64,000 nucleotides of DNA from Symbiodinium natans (taxonomy: Eukaryota > Sar > Dinophyceae > Suessiales > Symbiodiniaceae), in NCBI GenBank assembly GCA_905221605.1, contig CAJNDS010002130.1:1-64000 (forward strand), read 5' to 3'. How positions within the stretch are numbered: the first letter of the stretch is position 1; each line of letters opens with the position of its first letter. The notes under the pieces are model-generated. The model was given only the letters and a program-made list of their open reading frames with translations. It had not been told where the DNA came from and made no database searches. Of this stretch, positions 14,031-28,044 are shown piece after piece. The translations under genes were made by a program, and so were the position numbers.

Positions 14031-16322
14031 ACTCGAGACTAGTGGTATTTTCACCTAAACCTTCCTCAGAATTTCAAAACATGTAGCAATAGCAACGAAA
14101 CCTTCCTCAGACACTCGAGACTAGTGGTATTATCACCTAAACCGTCCTCAGAATTTCAAAACATGTAGCAATTGCAACGAAACCTTCCTCAGACACTCGA
14201 GACTAGTGGTATTTTCACCTAAACCGTCCTCAGAATTTCAAAACATGTAGCAATTGCAACGAAACCTTCCTCAGACACTCGAGACTAGTGGTATTTTCAC
14301 CTAAACCTTCCTCAGAATTTCAAAACATGTAGCAATTGAACGAAACCTTCCTCAGACACTCGAGACTACTAGTATTTTCACCTAAACCTTCCTTAGAATT
14401 TCAAAACATGTAGCAATTGCAACGAAACCTTCCTCAGACACTCGAGACTAGTAGCATTTTCATCTAAACCTTCCTTAGAATTTCATCACATATAGCATTT
14501 GCAACGAAACCTTCCTCAGACACTCGAGACTAGTGGCATTTTAACCTAAATCTTCCTCAGAATTTCAAAACATGAAGCAATTGCAACGAAACCTTCCTCA
14601 GACACTCGAGACTGGTGGTATTTTCACCTAAACCTTCCTCAGAATTTCAAAACACGTAGCAATTGTAACGAAACCTTCCTCAGACACTCGAGACTAGTGG
14701 TATTTTCACCTAAACCGTCCTTAGAATTTCGAAACATGTAGCAATTGTAACGAAACCTTCCCCAGACACTCGAGACTAATGGTATTTTCACCTAAACCGT
14801 CCTCAGATTTTCAAAACATGTAGCAATTGCAACGAAACCTTCCTCAGACACTCGAGACTAGTGGTATTTTCACCTAAACCTTCCTCAGAATTTCAAAACA
14901 TGGAGCAATTGCAACGAAACCTTTCTCAGACACTCGAGACTAGTGTTATTTTCACCTAAACCGTCCTCAGAATTTCAAAATATGTAGCAATTGCAACGAA
15001 ACCTTCCTCAGACACTCGAGACTAGTGGTATTTTCACCTAAACCTTCCTCAGAATTTCAAAACATGTAGCAATTACAACGAAACCTTCCTCAGACACTCG
15101 AGACTAGTGGTATTTTCTCCTAAACTGTCCTCAGAATTTCAAAACATGTAGCAATTACAACGAAACCTTCCTCAGACACTCGAGACGAGTAGTATTTTCA
15201 CCTAAACCTTCCTTAGAATTTCAAAACATGTAGCAATTGAACGAAACCTTCCTCAGACACTCGAGACTAGTAATATTTTCATCTAAACCTTCCTCAGAAT
15301 TTCATCACATATAGCATTTGCAACGAAACCTTCCTCAGACACTCGAGACTAGTGGTATTTTCACCTAAACCGTCCTCAGACTTTCATGTTCATAACGAAA
15401 CCTTCCTCAGACACTCGAGACTAGTGGTATTGTCACCTAAACCTTCCTCAGAATTTCAAAACATGTAGCAATTACAACGAAACCTTCCTCAGACACTCGA
15501 GACGAGTGGTATTTTCACCTAAACCGTCCTCAGAGTTTCAAAACATGTAGCAATTGTAACGAAACCTTCCTCAGACACTCGAGATTAGTGGTATTTTCAC
15601 CTAAACCGTCCTCAGAATTTCAAAACATGTAGCAATTGCAACGAAACCTTCCTCAGACACTCGAGACTAGTGGTATTTTCATCTAAACCGTCCTCAGAAT
15701 TTCAAAACATGTAGCAATTGCAACGAAACCTTTCTCAGACACTCGAGACTAGTGGTATTTTCACCTAAACCGTCCTCAGAATTTCAAAACATGTAACAAT
15801 TGCAACGAAACCTTCCTCAGACACTCGAGACTAGTGGTATTTTCACCTAAACCGTCCTCAGAATTTCAAAGCATGCAGCAATTACAACGAAACCTTCCTC
15901 AGACACTCGAGACGAGTGGTATTTTCACCTAAACCGTCCTCAGAATTTGTAAATATGTAGTAATTGCAACGAAACCTTCCTCAGACACTCGAGACGAGTG
16001 GTATTTTCACCTAAACCGTCCTCAGAATTTCAAAACATGTAGCAATTGCAACGAAACCTGACTCAGATACTCGAGACTAGTGGTATTTTCACCTAAACCG
16101 TCCTCAGAATTTCAAAACATGTATCAATTACAACGAAACCTTCCTCAGACACTCGAGACTAGTGGTATTTTCACCTAAACTGTCCTCAGAATTTCAAAAC
16201 ATGTAGCAATTGCAACGAAACCTTCCTCAGACACTCGAGACAAGTGGTATTTTCACCTAAACCGTCCTCAGAATTTCAAAACATGTAGCAATTGCAACGA
16301 AACCTTCCTCAGATACTCGAGA

Positions 16323-16752
16323 GGGTGGTCGGGGCATTCAGGATCAAAATCGGCAAATCGTAATATCTGGACATTGAAATTCGAGAGTGGGTGAAACCAG
16401 TGCAAGCGACTTCTGCGCCCAAAAGCACCAATTCAGAGCCTTCAAAAAGAGGATATTAGGTGAAACACCTCGCACAAGCGGCATGTGCGCCCAAGCAACT
16501 GAAAGGGAATCCATAGCCAGATAAACAAGAAGAATATCGAACTCTCCAAGACGCCTCGACGTGCTTAAAAGACCGCCACCACCCCCAATTACGAGGCATC
16601 CCAGAAAGACGAAAGGGAAAAGACATTCGAAGATTCTCAAAGGCATCTATCAAATATGAAACAAGCCATCGAAAGAAAGAAAGTATTCCGACGGCACAAA
16701 ACGTGACTTCAAACTCCACAAATAACCATCACATTCAGAAGTTAGGCTCGAT
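16323..16752. mobile_element. 430-bp insert E, copy 5
   Basis: Same insert, subtype ending GAAGTTAGGCTCGAT, followed one unit later by insert F. It lies exactly 11,074 bp before copy 9. Confidence 0.8.
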
Positions 16753-16834
16753 ACTCGAGACTAGTGGTATTTTCACCTAAACCTTCCTCAGAATTTCAAA
16801 ATATGTAGCAATAGCAACGAAACCTTCCTCAGAC

Positions 16835-16970
16835 AAATTTTTCGAAACTAATTTCTGGAGGGTTGGGCGTGTCATGGCGCCGTCCGTTTGCGGGTGGGCT
16901 CCATGATCCGTATTTCATTCTATGTCTGTCCATGCCAGGGTGCAAGAGACTTCTGCTCCCAAAAGCACCA
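16835..16970. mobile_element. Insert F, copy 2
   Basis: Same 136-bp insert as at 10,121, one satellite unit downstream of E copy 5. It has TCGAAACTAATT where copies 1 and 3 have TCGAAATTAATT. Confidence 0.75.
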
Positions 16971-18661
16971 GACATTCGAGACTAGTGGTATTTTCATCTA
17001 AAGCTTCCTCAGAATTTGAAAACATGTAGTAATTGCAACGAAACCTTCCTCAGACACTCGAGACTAGTGGTATTTTCATCTAAACCTTCCTCAGAATTTC
17101 AAAACATGGAGCAATTGCAACGAAACCTTCCTCAGACACTCGAGACTAGTGGAATTTTCACCTAAACCTTCCTCAGAATTTCAAAACATGTAGCAATTGC
17201 AACGAAACCTTCCTCAGACATTCGAGACTAGTGGTATTTTCACCTAAATCTTCCTCAGAATTTCAAAATATGAACCAATTGTAATGAAACCTTCCTCAGA
17301 CACTCGAGACTAGTAGTATTTTCACCTAAACCGTCCTCAGAATTTCAAAACATGTAGCAATTGCAACGAAACCTTCCTCAGACACTCGAGACAAGTGGTA
17401 TTTTCACCTAAACCGTCCTCAGAATTTCAAAATATGTAGCAATGCAACGAAACCTTCCTCAGACACTCGAGACTAATGGTATTTTCACCTAAACCGTCCT
17501 CAGAATTTCAAAACATGTAGCAATTGCAACGAAACCTTCCTCAGACACTCGAGACTAGTGGTATTTTCACCTAAACCGTCCTCAGAATTTCAAAACATGT
17601 AGCAATTGCAACGAAACCTTCCTCAGACACTCGAGACTAGTGGTATTTTCACCTAAACCGTCCTCAGAATTTCAAAACATGTAGCAATTGCAACGAAACC
17701 TTCCTCAGACTCGAGACTAGATTTTCACCTAAACAGAATTTCGACGAAACCTTCCTCAGACAGTGGTATTTTCACCTAAACCGTCCTCAGAATTTCAAAA
17801 CATGTAGCAATTGCAACGAAACCTTCCTCAGACACTCGAGACTAGTGGTATTTTCACCTAAACCGTCCTCAGAATTTCAAAATATGTAGCAATTGCAACG
17901 AAACCTTCCTCAGACACTCGAGACTAGTGGTATTTTCACCTAAACCGTCCTCAGAATTTCAAAACATGTAGCAATTGCAACGAAACCTTCCTCAGACACT
18001 CGAGACTAGTGGTATTTTCACCTAAACCGTCCTCAGAATTTCAAAACATGTAGCAATTGCAACGAAACCTTCCTCAGACACTCGAGACTAGTGGTATTTT
18101 CACCTAAACCGTCCTCAGAATTTCAAAACATGTAGCAATTGCAACGAAACCTTCCTCAGACACTCGAGACTAGTGGTATTTTCACCTAAACCGTCCTCAG
18201 AATTTCAAAACATGTAGCACTTGCAACGAAACCTTCCTCAGGCAATCGAGACTAGTGGTATTTTCTCCTAAACCGTCCTCAGAATTTCAAAACATGTAGC
18301 AATTGTAACGAAACCTTCCTCAGACACTCGAGACTAGTGGTATTTTCACCTAAACCGTCCTCAGAATTTCAAAACATGTAGCAATTGCAACGAAACCTTC
18401 CTCAGACACTCGAGACTAGTGGAATTTTCACCTAAACCTTCCTCAGAATTTCAAAACATGTAGCAATTGCAACGAAACCTTCCTCAGACACTCGAGACTA
18501 GTGGTATTTTCACCTAAACCGTCCTCAGAATTTCAAAACATGTAGCAATTGCAACGAAACCTTCCTCAGACACTCGAGACTAGTGGTATTTTCACCTAAA
18601 CCGTCCTCAGAATTTCAAAACATGTAGCAATTACAACGAAACCTTCCTCAGATACTCGAGA

Positions 18662-19092
18662 GGGTGGTCGGGGCATTCAGGATCAAAATCGGCAAATCGT
18701 AATATCTGGACATTGAAATTCGAGAGTGGGTGAAACCAGTGCAAGCGACTTCTGCGCCCAAAAGCACCAATTCAGAGCCTTCAAAGTGAGGATATGAGGT
18801 GAAACACCTCGCCCAAGCGGCATGTGTGCCCAAGCAACTGAAAGGGAATCCATAGCCAGATAAACAAGAAGAATATCGAACTCTCCAAGACGCCTCGACG
18901 TGCTTAAAAGACCGCCGCCACCCCCAATTACGAGGCATCCCAGAAAGACGAAAGGGAAAAGAAATTCGAAGATTCTCAAAGGCATCTATCAAACGTGAGA
19001 CAAGCCATTGAAAGCAAAAAAGTATTCCGACGGCACAAAACGTGACTTCAAACTCCACAAATAGCCATCACATTCAGAAAGAAAGGCTCGAT
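18662..19092. mobile_element. 430-bp insert E, copy 6
   Basis: Same insert, subtype ending GAAAGAAAGGCTCGAT. It is the counterpart of copy 2 in the higher-order duplication and is not followed by F. Confidence 0.8.
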
Positions 19093-21173
19093 ACTCGAGA
19101 CTAGTGGTATTTTCACCTAAACCTTCCTCAGAATTTCAAAATATGTAGCAATAGCAACGAAACCTTCCTCAGACACTCGAGACTAGTGGTATTTTCACCT
19201 AAACCGTCCTCAGAATTTCAAAATATCTTCCTTAGAATTTCAAAACATGTAGCAATTACAACGAAACCTTCCTCAGACACTCGAGACTAGTGGTATTTTC
19301 ACCTAAACCGTCCTCAGAATTTCAAAACATGTCGCAATTACACCGAAACCTTCCTCAGACACTCGAGACTAATGGTATTTTCACCTAAACCGTCCTCAGA
19401 ATTTCAAAACATGTAGCAATTGCAACGAAACCTTCCTCAGACACTCGAGACTAGTGGTATTTTCATCTAAACCGTCCTCAGAATTTCAAATTATGTAGCA
19501 ATTGTAACGAAACCTTCCTCAGACACTCGAGACCAGTGGTATTGTCACCTACACCTTCCTCAGAATTTCTAAATATGTAGCAATTACAACGAAACCTTCC
19601 TCAGACACTCGAGACTAGTGGTATTTTCACCTAAACCTTCCTCAGAATTTCAAAATATGTAGCAATTACAACGAAACCTTCCCCAGACACTCGAGACTAA
19701 TGGTATTTTCACCTAAACCGTCCTCAGAATTTCAAAACATGTAGCGATTGTAACGAAACCTTCCTCAGACACTCGAGACTAGTGGTATTTTCACCTAAAC
19801 CTTCCTCAGAATTTCTAAACATGTAGCAATTGCAACGAAACCTTCCTCAGACACTCGAGACTAGTGGTATTTTCACCTAAACCTTCCTCAGAATTTCAAA
19901 ACATGTAGCAATTACAACGAAATCTTCCTCAGACACTCGAGACGAGAGGTATTTTCACCTAAACTGTCCCTCAGAGTTTCAAAATATGTAGCAATTGCAA
20001 CGAAACCTTCCTCAGACACTCGAGACCAGTAGCATTTTCACCTAAACCGTCCTTAGAATTTCAAAACATATAGCATTTGCAACGAAACCTTCCTCAGACA
20101 CTCGAGACTAGTGGTATTTTAACCTAAACCTTCCTCAGAATTTCAAAACATGTAGCAATTGCGACGAAACCTTCCTCAGACACTCGAGACTAGTGGCATT
20201 TTCACCTAAACCGTCCTCAGAATTTCAAAACATGTAACAATTGCAACGAAACCTTCCTCAGACACTCGAGACGAGTGGTATTTTCACCTAAACCGTCCTC
20301 AGAATTTCAAAATATGTAGCAATTACAACGAAACCTTCCTCAGACACTCGAGACTAGTGGTATTTTCACCTAAACCGTCCTCAGAATTTCAAAACATGTA
20401 GCAATTGTAACGAAACCTTCCTCAGACACTCCAGACGAGTGGTATTTTCACCTAAACCGTCCTCAGAATTTCAAAATATGTAGCAATTGCAACGAAACCT
20501 TTCTCAGACACTCGAGACTAGTGGTATTTTCACCTAAACCGTCCTCAGAATTTCAAAACATGTAGCAATTGCAACGAAACCTTTCTCAGACACTCGAGAC
20601 TAGTGGTATTTTCACCTAAACCTTCCTTAGAATTTCATCACATGTAGCAATTGCAACGAAACCTTCCTCAGACACTCGAGACGAGTGGTATTTTCACCTA
20701 AACCGTCCTCAGAATTTCAAAACATGTAGCAATTACAACGAAACATTCCTCAGACACTCGAGACGAGTGGTATTTTCACCTAAACCTTCCTCAGAATTTC
20801 AAAACATGTAGCAATTGCAACGAAACCTTCCTCAGACACTCGAGACTAGTGGTATTTTCACCTAAACCGTCCTCAGAATTTCAAAACATGTAGCAATTGC
20901 AACGAAACCTTCCTCAGACACTCGAGACTAGTAGTATTTTCACCTAAACCGTCCTCAGAATTTCAAAACATGTAGCAATTGCAACGAAACCTTCCTCAGA
21001 TACTCGAGACTAGTGGTATTTTCACCTAAACCGTCCTCAGAATTTCAAAACATGTAGCAATTGCAACGAAACCTTCCTCAGACACTCGAGACTAGTGGTA
21101 TTTTCACCTAAACCTTCCTCAGAATTTCAAAAAATGTAATAATTACAACGAAACCTTCCTCAGATACTCGAGA

Positions 21174-21603
21174 GGGTGGTCGGGGCATTCAGGATCAAAA
21201 TCGGCAAATCGTAATATCTGGACATTGAAATTCGAGAGTGGGTGAAACCAGTGCAAGCGACTTCTGCGCCCAAAAGCACCAATTCAGAGCCTTCAAAAAG
21301 AGGATATTAGGTGAAAAACCTCGCACAAGCGGCATGTACGCCTAAGCAACTGAAAGGGAATCCATAGCCAGATAAACAAGAAGAATATCGAACTCTCCAA
21401 GACGCCTCGACGTGCTTAAAAGACCGCCACCACCCCCAATTACGAGGCATCCCAGAAAGACGAAAGGGAAAAGATATTCGAAGATTCCCAAAGGCATCTA
21501 TCAAACGTGAGACAAGCCATCGAAAGAAAAAAAGTATTCTGACGACACAAAACGTGACTTCAAACTCCACAAATAGCCATCACATTCAGAAGTTAGGCTC
21601 GAT
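21174..21603. mobile_element. 430-bp insert E, copy 7
   Basis: Same insert, counterpart of copy 3 at an offset of 11,565 bp. The right flank is ATATTCGAG in both, and F follows one unit later. Confidence 0.8.
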
Positions 21604-21685
21604 ATTCGAGACTAGTGGTATGTTCACCTAAACCTTCCTCAGAATTTCAAAATATGTAGCAATAGCAACGAAACCTTCCTCAGAC

Positions 21686-21821
21686 AAATTTTTCGAAATT
21701 AATTTCTGGAGGGTTGGGCGTGTCATGGCGCCGTCCGTTTGCGGGTGGGCTCCATGATCCGTATTTCATTCTATATCTGTCCATGCCAGGGTGCAAGAGA
21801 CTTCTGCTCCCAAAAGCACCA
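21686..21821. mobile_element. Insert F, copy 3
   Basis: Same insert as at 10,121, one satellite unit after E copy 7 and at the same 11,565-bp offset from F copy 1. Confidence 0.75.
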
Positions 21822-24673
21822 GACATTCGAGACTAGTGGTATTTTCATCTAAAGCTTCCTCAGAATTTCAAAACATGTAGTAATTACAACGAAACCTTCC
21901 TCAGACACTCGAGACTAGTGGTATTTTCATCTAAACCTTCCTCAGAATTTCAAAACATGGAGCAATTGCAACGAAACCTTCCTCAGACACTCGAGACTAG
22001 TGGAATTTTCACCTAAACCTTCCTCAGAATTTCAAAACATGTAGCAATTGCAACGAAACCTTCCTCAGACATTCGAGACTAGTGGTATTTTCACCTAAAT
22101 CTTCCTCAGAATTTCGAAAATTTAGAAATGGCAGCGAAACCTTCCTCAGACACTCGTGGTATTTTCACCTAAACCGTCCCCAGAATTTCAAAACATGTAG
22201 CAATTGCAACGAAACCTTTCTCAGACACTCGAGACTAGTAATATTTTCACCTCAACCTTCCTATGTAGCAATTGCAACGAAACCTCCCTCAGACACTCGA
22301 GACTAGTGTTATTGTCACCTAAACCTTCCTCCGAATTTCAAAACATGTAGCAATTGCAACGAAACCTTCCTCAGACACTCGAGACAAGTGGTATTTTGAC
22401 CTAAACCTTCCTCAGAATTTCAAAACATGTAGCAATTGCAACGAAATCTTCCTCAGATATTCGAGACTAGTGGTATTTTCACTTAAACCTTCCTCAGAAT
22501 TTCAAAACATGTAGCAATTACAACGAAACCTTCCTCAGACACTCGAGACTAGTGGTATTTTCACCTAAATCTTCCTCACAATTTGAAAATATATAGCAAT
22601 TGCAACGAAACCTTCCTCAGGCACTCGAGACTAGTGGTATTTTCACCTAAACCTTCCTCAGAATTTCAAAACATGTAGCATTGCAACGAAACCTTCCTCA
22701 GACACTCGAGACTAGTGGTATTTTAACCTAAACCTTCCTCAGAATGTCAAAAAATGTAGCAATTGCAACGAAACCTTCCTCAGACACTCGAGATTAGTGG
22801 TATTTTCACCTAAACCGTCCTCAGAATTTCAAAACATGTAGCAATTCCAACGAAACCTTCCTCAGACACTCGAGACTAGTGGAATTTTCACCTAAACCTT
22901 CCTCAGAATTTCAAATTATGTAGCAATTACAACGAAACCTTCCTCAGACACTCGAGACTTGTGGCATTTTCACCTAAACCTTCCTCAGAGTTTCAAAACA
23001 TGTAGCAATTACAAGTAAAACTTCCTCAGACACTCGAGACTGGTGGTATTTTCACCTAAACCTTCCTCAGAATTTCAAAACATGTACCAATTGTAACGAA
23101 ACCTTCCTCAGACACTCGAGACTAGTGGTATTTTCACCTAAACCGTCCTCAGAATTTCAAAACATGTAGCAATTGCAACGAAACCTTTCTCAGACACTCG
23201 AGACTAGTGGTATTTTCACCTAAACCGTCCTCAGAATTTCAAAACATGTAGCAATTACAACGAAACCTTCCCCAGACACTCGAGACTAGTGGTATTTTCA
23301 CCTAAACCGTCCTCAGAATTTCAAGACATGTATCAATTATAACGAAACCTTCCTCAGACACTCGAGACTAGTGGTATTTTCACCTAAACCGTCCTCAGAA
23401 TTTCAAAACGTGTAGCAATTGTAACGAAACCTTCCTCAGATACTCGAGACTAGTGGTATTTTCACCTAAACCGTCCTCAGAATTTCAAAACATGTAGCTA
23501 TTGCAACGAAACCTTTCTCAGACATTCGAGACTAGTGGTATTTTCTCCTAAACCGTCCTCAGAATTTGAAAACATGTAGCAATTGCAACGAAACCTTCCT
23601 CAGACACTCGAGGTATTTTCACCTAAACCGTCCTCAGAATTTCAAAACATGTAGCAATTGCAACGAAACCCTCCTCAGACACTCGAGACTAGTGGCATTT
23701 TAACCTAAACCTTCCTCAGAATTTCAAAACATGTAGCAATTGCAACGAAACCTTCCTCAGACACTCGAGACTAGTGGAATTTTCACCTAAACCTTCCTCA
23801 GAATTTCAAAACATGTAGCAATTGCAACGAAACCTTCCTCAGACACTCGAGACTAGTGGTATTTTCACTTAAACCTTGCTCAGAATTTCAAAACATGTAG
23901 CCATTGCAACGAAACCTTCCTCAGACACTCGAGACTAGTGGTATTTTCACCTAAACCTTCCTCAGAATTTCAAAACATGTAGCAATTGCAACGAAACCTT
24001 CCTCAGACACTCGAGACTAGTGGTATTTTCACCTAAACCGTCCTCAGAATTTCAAAACATGTAGCACTTGCAACGAAACCTTCCTCAGGCAATCGAGACT
24101 AGTGGTATTTTCTCCTAAACCGTCCTCAGAATTTCAAAACATGTAGCAATTGTAACGAAACCTTCCTCAGACACTCGAGACTAGTGGTATTTTGACCTAA
24201 ACCGTCCTCAGAATTTCAAAACATGTAGCAATTGCAACGAAACCTTCCTCAGACACTCGAGACTAGTGGAATTTTCACCTAAACCTTCCTCAGAATTTCA
24301 AAACATGTAGCAATTGCAACGAAACCTTCCTCAGACACTCGAGACTAGTGGTATTTTCCCCTAAACCGTCCTCAGAATTTCAAAACATGTAGCAATTGCA
24401 ACGAAGCCTTCCTCAGACACTCGAGACTAGTGGAATTTTCACCTAAACCTTCCTCAGAGTTTCAAAACATGTAGCAATTGCAACGAAACCTTCCTCAGAC
24501 ACTCGAGACGAGTGGTATTTTCACCTAAACTGTCCTCAGAATTTCAAAACATGTAGCAATTGCAACGAAACCTTCCTCAGACACTCGAGACTAGTGGTAT
24601 TTTCACCTAAACCTTCCTCAGAATTTTATAAAAATGTAATAGTTACAACGAAACCTTCCTCAGATACTCGAGA

Positions 24674-25104
24674 GGGTGGTCGGGGCATTCAGGATCAAAA
24701 CCGGCAAATCGTAATATCTGGACATTGAAATTCGAGAGTGGGTGAAACCAGTGCAAGCGACTTCTGCGCCCAAAAGCACCAATTCAGAGCCTTTAAAAAG
24801 AGGATATTAGGTGAAACACCTCGCCCAAGCGGCATGTGCGCCCAAGCAACTGAAAGGGAATCCATAGCCAGATAAACAAGAAGAATATCGAACTCTCCAA
24901 GACGCCTCGACGTGCTTAAAAGACCGCCACCACCCCCAATTACGAGGCATCCCAGAAAGACGAAAGGGAAAAGAAATTCGAAGATTCCCAAAGGCATCTA
25001 TCAAACGTGAGACAAGCCATCGAAAGAAAGAAAGTATTCCGACGGCACAAAACGTGACTTCAAACTCCACAAATAGCCATCACATTCAGAAAGAAAGGCT
25101 CGAT
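24674..25104. mobile_element. 430-bp insert E, copy 8
   Basis: Same insert, counterpart of copy 4. One visible difference near the start is AAACCGGCAAATC instead of AAATCGGCAAATC. Confidence 0.8.
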
Positions 25105-27396
25105 ACTCGAGACTAGTGGTATTTTCACCTAAACCTTCCTCAGAATTTCAAAATATGTAGCAATAGCAACGAAACCTTCCTCAGACACTCGAGACTAGTG
25201 GTATTATCACCTAAACCGTCCTCAGAATTTCAAAACATGTAGTAATTGCAACGAAACCTTCCTCAGACACTCGAGACGAGTGGTATTTTCACCTAAACCG
25301 TCCTCAGAATTTCAAAACATGTAGCAATTGCAACGAAACCTTCCTCAGACACTCGAGACTAGTGGTATTTTCACCTAAACCGTCCTCAGAATTTCAAAAC
25401 ATGTAGCAATTGAACGAAACCTTCCTCAGACACTCGAGACTACTAGTATTTTCACCTAAACCTTCCTTAGAATTTCAAAACATGTAGCAATTGCAACGAA
25501 ACCTTCCTCAGACACTCGAGACTAGTAGCATTTTCATCTAAACCTTCCTTAGAATTTCATCACATATAGCATTTGCAACGAAACCTTCCTCAGACACTCG
25601 AGACTAGTGGCATTTTAACCTAAATCTTCCTCAGAATTTCAAAACATGTAGCAATTGCAACGAAACCTTCCTCAGACACTCGAGACTGGTGGTATTTTCA
25701 CCTAAACCTTCCTCACCATTTCAAAACACGTAGCAATTGTAACGAAACCTTCCTCAGACACTCGAGACTAGTGGTATTTTCACCTAAACCGTCCTTAGAA
25801 TTTCGAAACATGTAGCAATTGTAACGAAACCTTCCCCAGACACTCGAGACTAATGGTATTTTCACCTAAACCGTCCTCAGATTTTCAAAACATGTAGCAA
25901 TTGCAACGAAACCTTCCTCAGACACTCGAGACTAGTGGTATTTTCACCTAAACCTTCCTCAGAATTTCAAAACATGTAGCAATTGCAACGAAACCTTTCT
26001 CAGACACTCGAGACTAGTGTTATTTTCACCTAAACCGTCCTCAGAATTTCAAAACATGTAGCAATTGCAACGAAACCTTCCTCAGACACTCGAGACTAGT
26101 GGTATTTTCACCTAAACCTTCCTCAGAATTTCAAAACATGTAGCAATTACAACGAAACCTTCCTCAGACACTCGAGACTAGTGGTATTTTCTCCTAAACT
26201 GTCCTCAGAATTTCAAAACATGTAGCAATTACAACGAAACCTTCCTCAGACACTCGAGACGAGTAGTATTTTCACCTAAACCTTCCTTAGAATTTCAAAA
26301 CATGTAGCAATTGAACGAAACCTTCCTCAGACACTCGAGACTAGTAATATTTTCATCTAAACCTTCCTCAGAATTTCATCACATATAGCATTTGCAACGA
26401 AACCTTCCTCAGACACTCGAGACTAGTGGTATTTTCACCTAAACCGTCCTCAGACTTTCATGTTCATAACGAAACCTTCCCCAGACACTCGAGACTAGTG
26501 GTATTTTCACCTAAACCGTCCTCAGAATTTCAAAACATGTATCAATTATAACGAAACCTTCCTCAGACACTCGAGACTAGTGGTATTTTCACCTAAACCG
26601 TCCTCAGAATTTCAAAACGTGTAGCAATTGTAACGAAACCTTCCTCAGACACTCGAGATTAGTGGTATTTTCACCTAAACCGTCCTCAGAATTTCAAAAC
26701 ATGTAGCAATTGTAACGAAACCTTCCTCAGACACTCGAGACTAGTGGTATTTTCATCTAAACCGTCCTCAGAATTTCAAAACATGTAGCAATTGCAACGA
26801 AACCTTTCTCAGACACTCGAGACTAGTGGTATTTTCACCTAAACCGTCCTCAGAATTTCAAAACATGTAACAATTGCAATGAAACCTTCCTCAGACACTC
26901 GAGACTAGTGGTATTTTCGCCTAAACCGTCCTCAGAATTTCAAAGCATGCAGCAAATACAACGAAACCTTCCTCAGACACTCGAGACGAGTGGTATTTTC
27001 ACCTAAACCGTCCTCAGAATTTCAAAACATGTAGCAATTGCAACGAAACCTTCCTCAGACACTCGAGACTAGTAGTATTTTCTCCTAAACCGTCCTCAGA
27101 ATTTCAAAACATGTAGCAATTGCAACGAAACCTTCCTCAGATACTCGAGACTAGTGGTATTTTCACCTAAACCGTCTTCAGAATTTCAAAACATGTATCA
27201 ATTACAACGAAACCTTCCTCAGACACTCGAGACTAGTGGTATTTTCACCTAAACTTTCCTCAGAATTTCAAAACATGTAGCAATTGCAACGAAACCTTCC
27301 TCAGACACTCGAGACAAGTGGTATTTTCACCTAAACCGTCCTCAGAATTTCAAAACATGTAGCAATTGCAACGAAACCTTCCTCAGATACTCGAGA

Positions 27397-27826
27397 GGGT
27401 GGTCGGGGCATTCAGGATCAAAATCGGCAAATCGTAATATCTGGACATTGAAATTCGAGAGTGGGTGAAACCAGTGCAAGCGACTTCTGCGCCCAAAAGC
27501 ACCAATTCAGAGCCTTCAAAAAGAGGATATTAGGTGAAACACCTCGCACAAGCGGCATGTGCGCCCAAGCAACTGAAAGGGAATCCATAGCCAGATAAAC
27601 AAGAAGAATATCGAACTCTCCAAGACGCCTCGACGTGCTTAAAAGACCGCCACCACCCCCAATTACGAGGCATCCCAGAAAGACGAAAGGGAAAAGACAT
27701 TCGAAGATTCTCAAAGGCATCTATCAAATATGAAACAAGCCATCGAAAGAAAGAAAGTATTCCGACGGCACAAAACGTGACTTCAAACTCCACAAATAAC
27801 CATCACATTCAGAAGTTAGGCTCGAT
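27397..27826. mobile_element. 430-bp insert E, copy 9
   Basis: Same insert, counterpart of copy 5 at an 11,074-bp offset, followed one unit later by F copy 4. Confidence 0.8.
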
Positions 27827-27908
27827 ACTCGAGACTAGTGGTATTTTCACCTAAACCTTCCTCAGAATTTCAAAATATGTAGCAATAGCAACGAAACCTT
27901 CCTCAGAC

Positions 27909-28044
27909 AAATTTTTCGAAACTAATTTCTGGAGGGTTGGGCGTGTCATGGCGCCGTCCGTTTGCGGGTGGGCTCCATGATCCGTATTTCATTCTATGTC
28001 TGTCCATGCCAGGGTGCAAGAGACTTCTGCTCCCAAAAGCACCA
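27909..28044. mobile_element. Insert F, copy 4
   Basis: Same insert as at 16,835, including the TCGAAACTAATT variant, one unit after E copy 9. Confidence 0.75.
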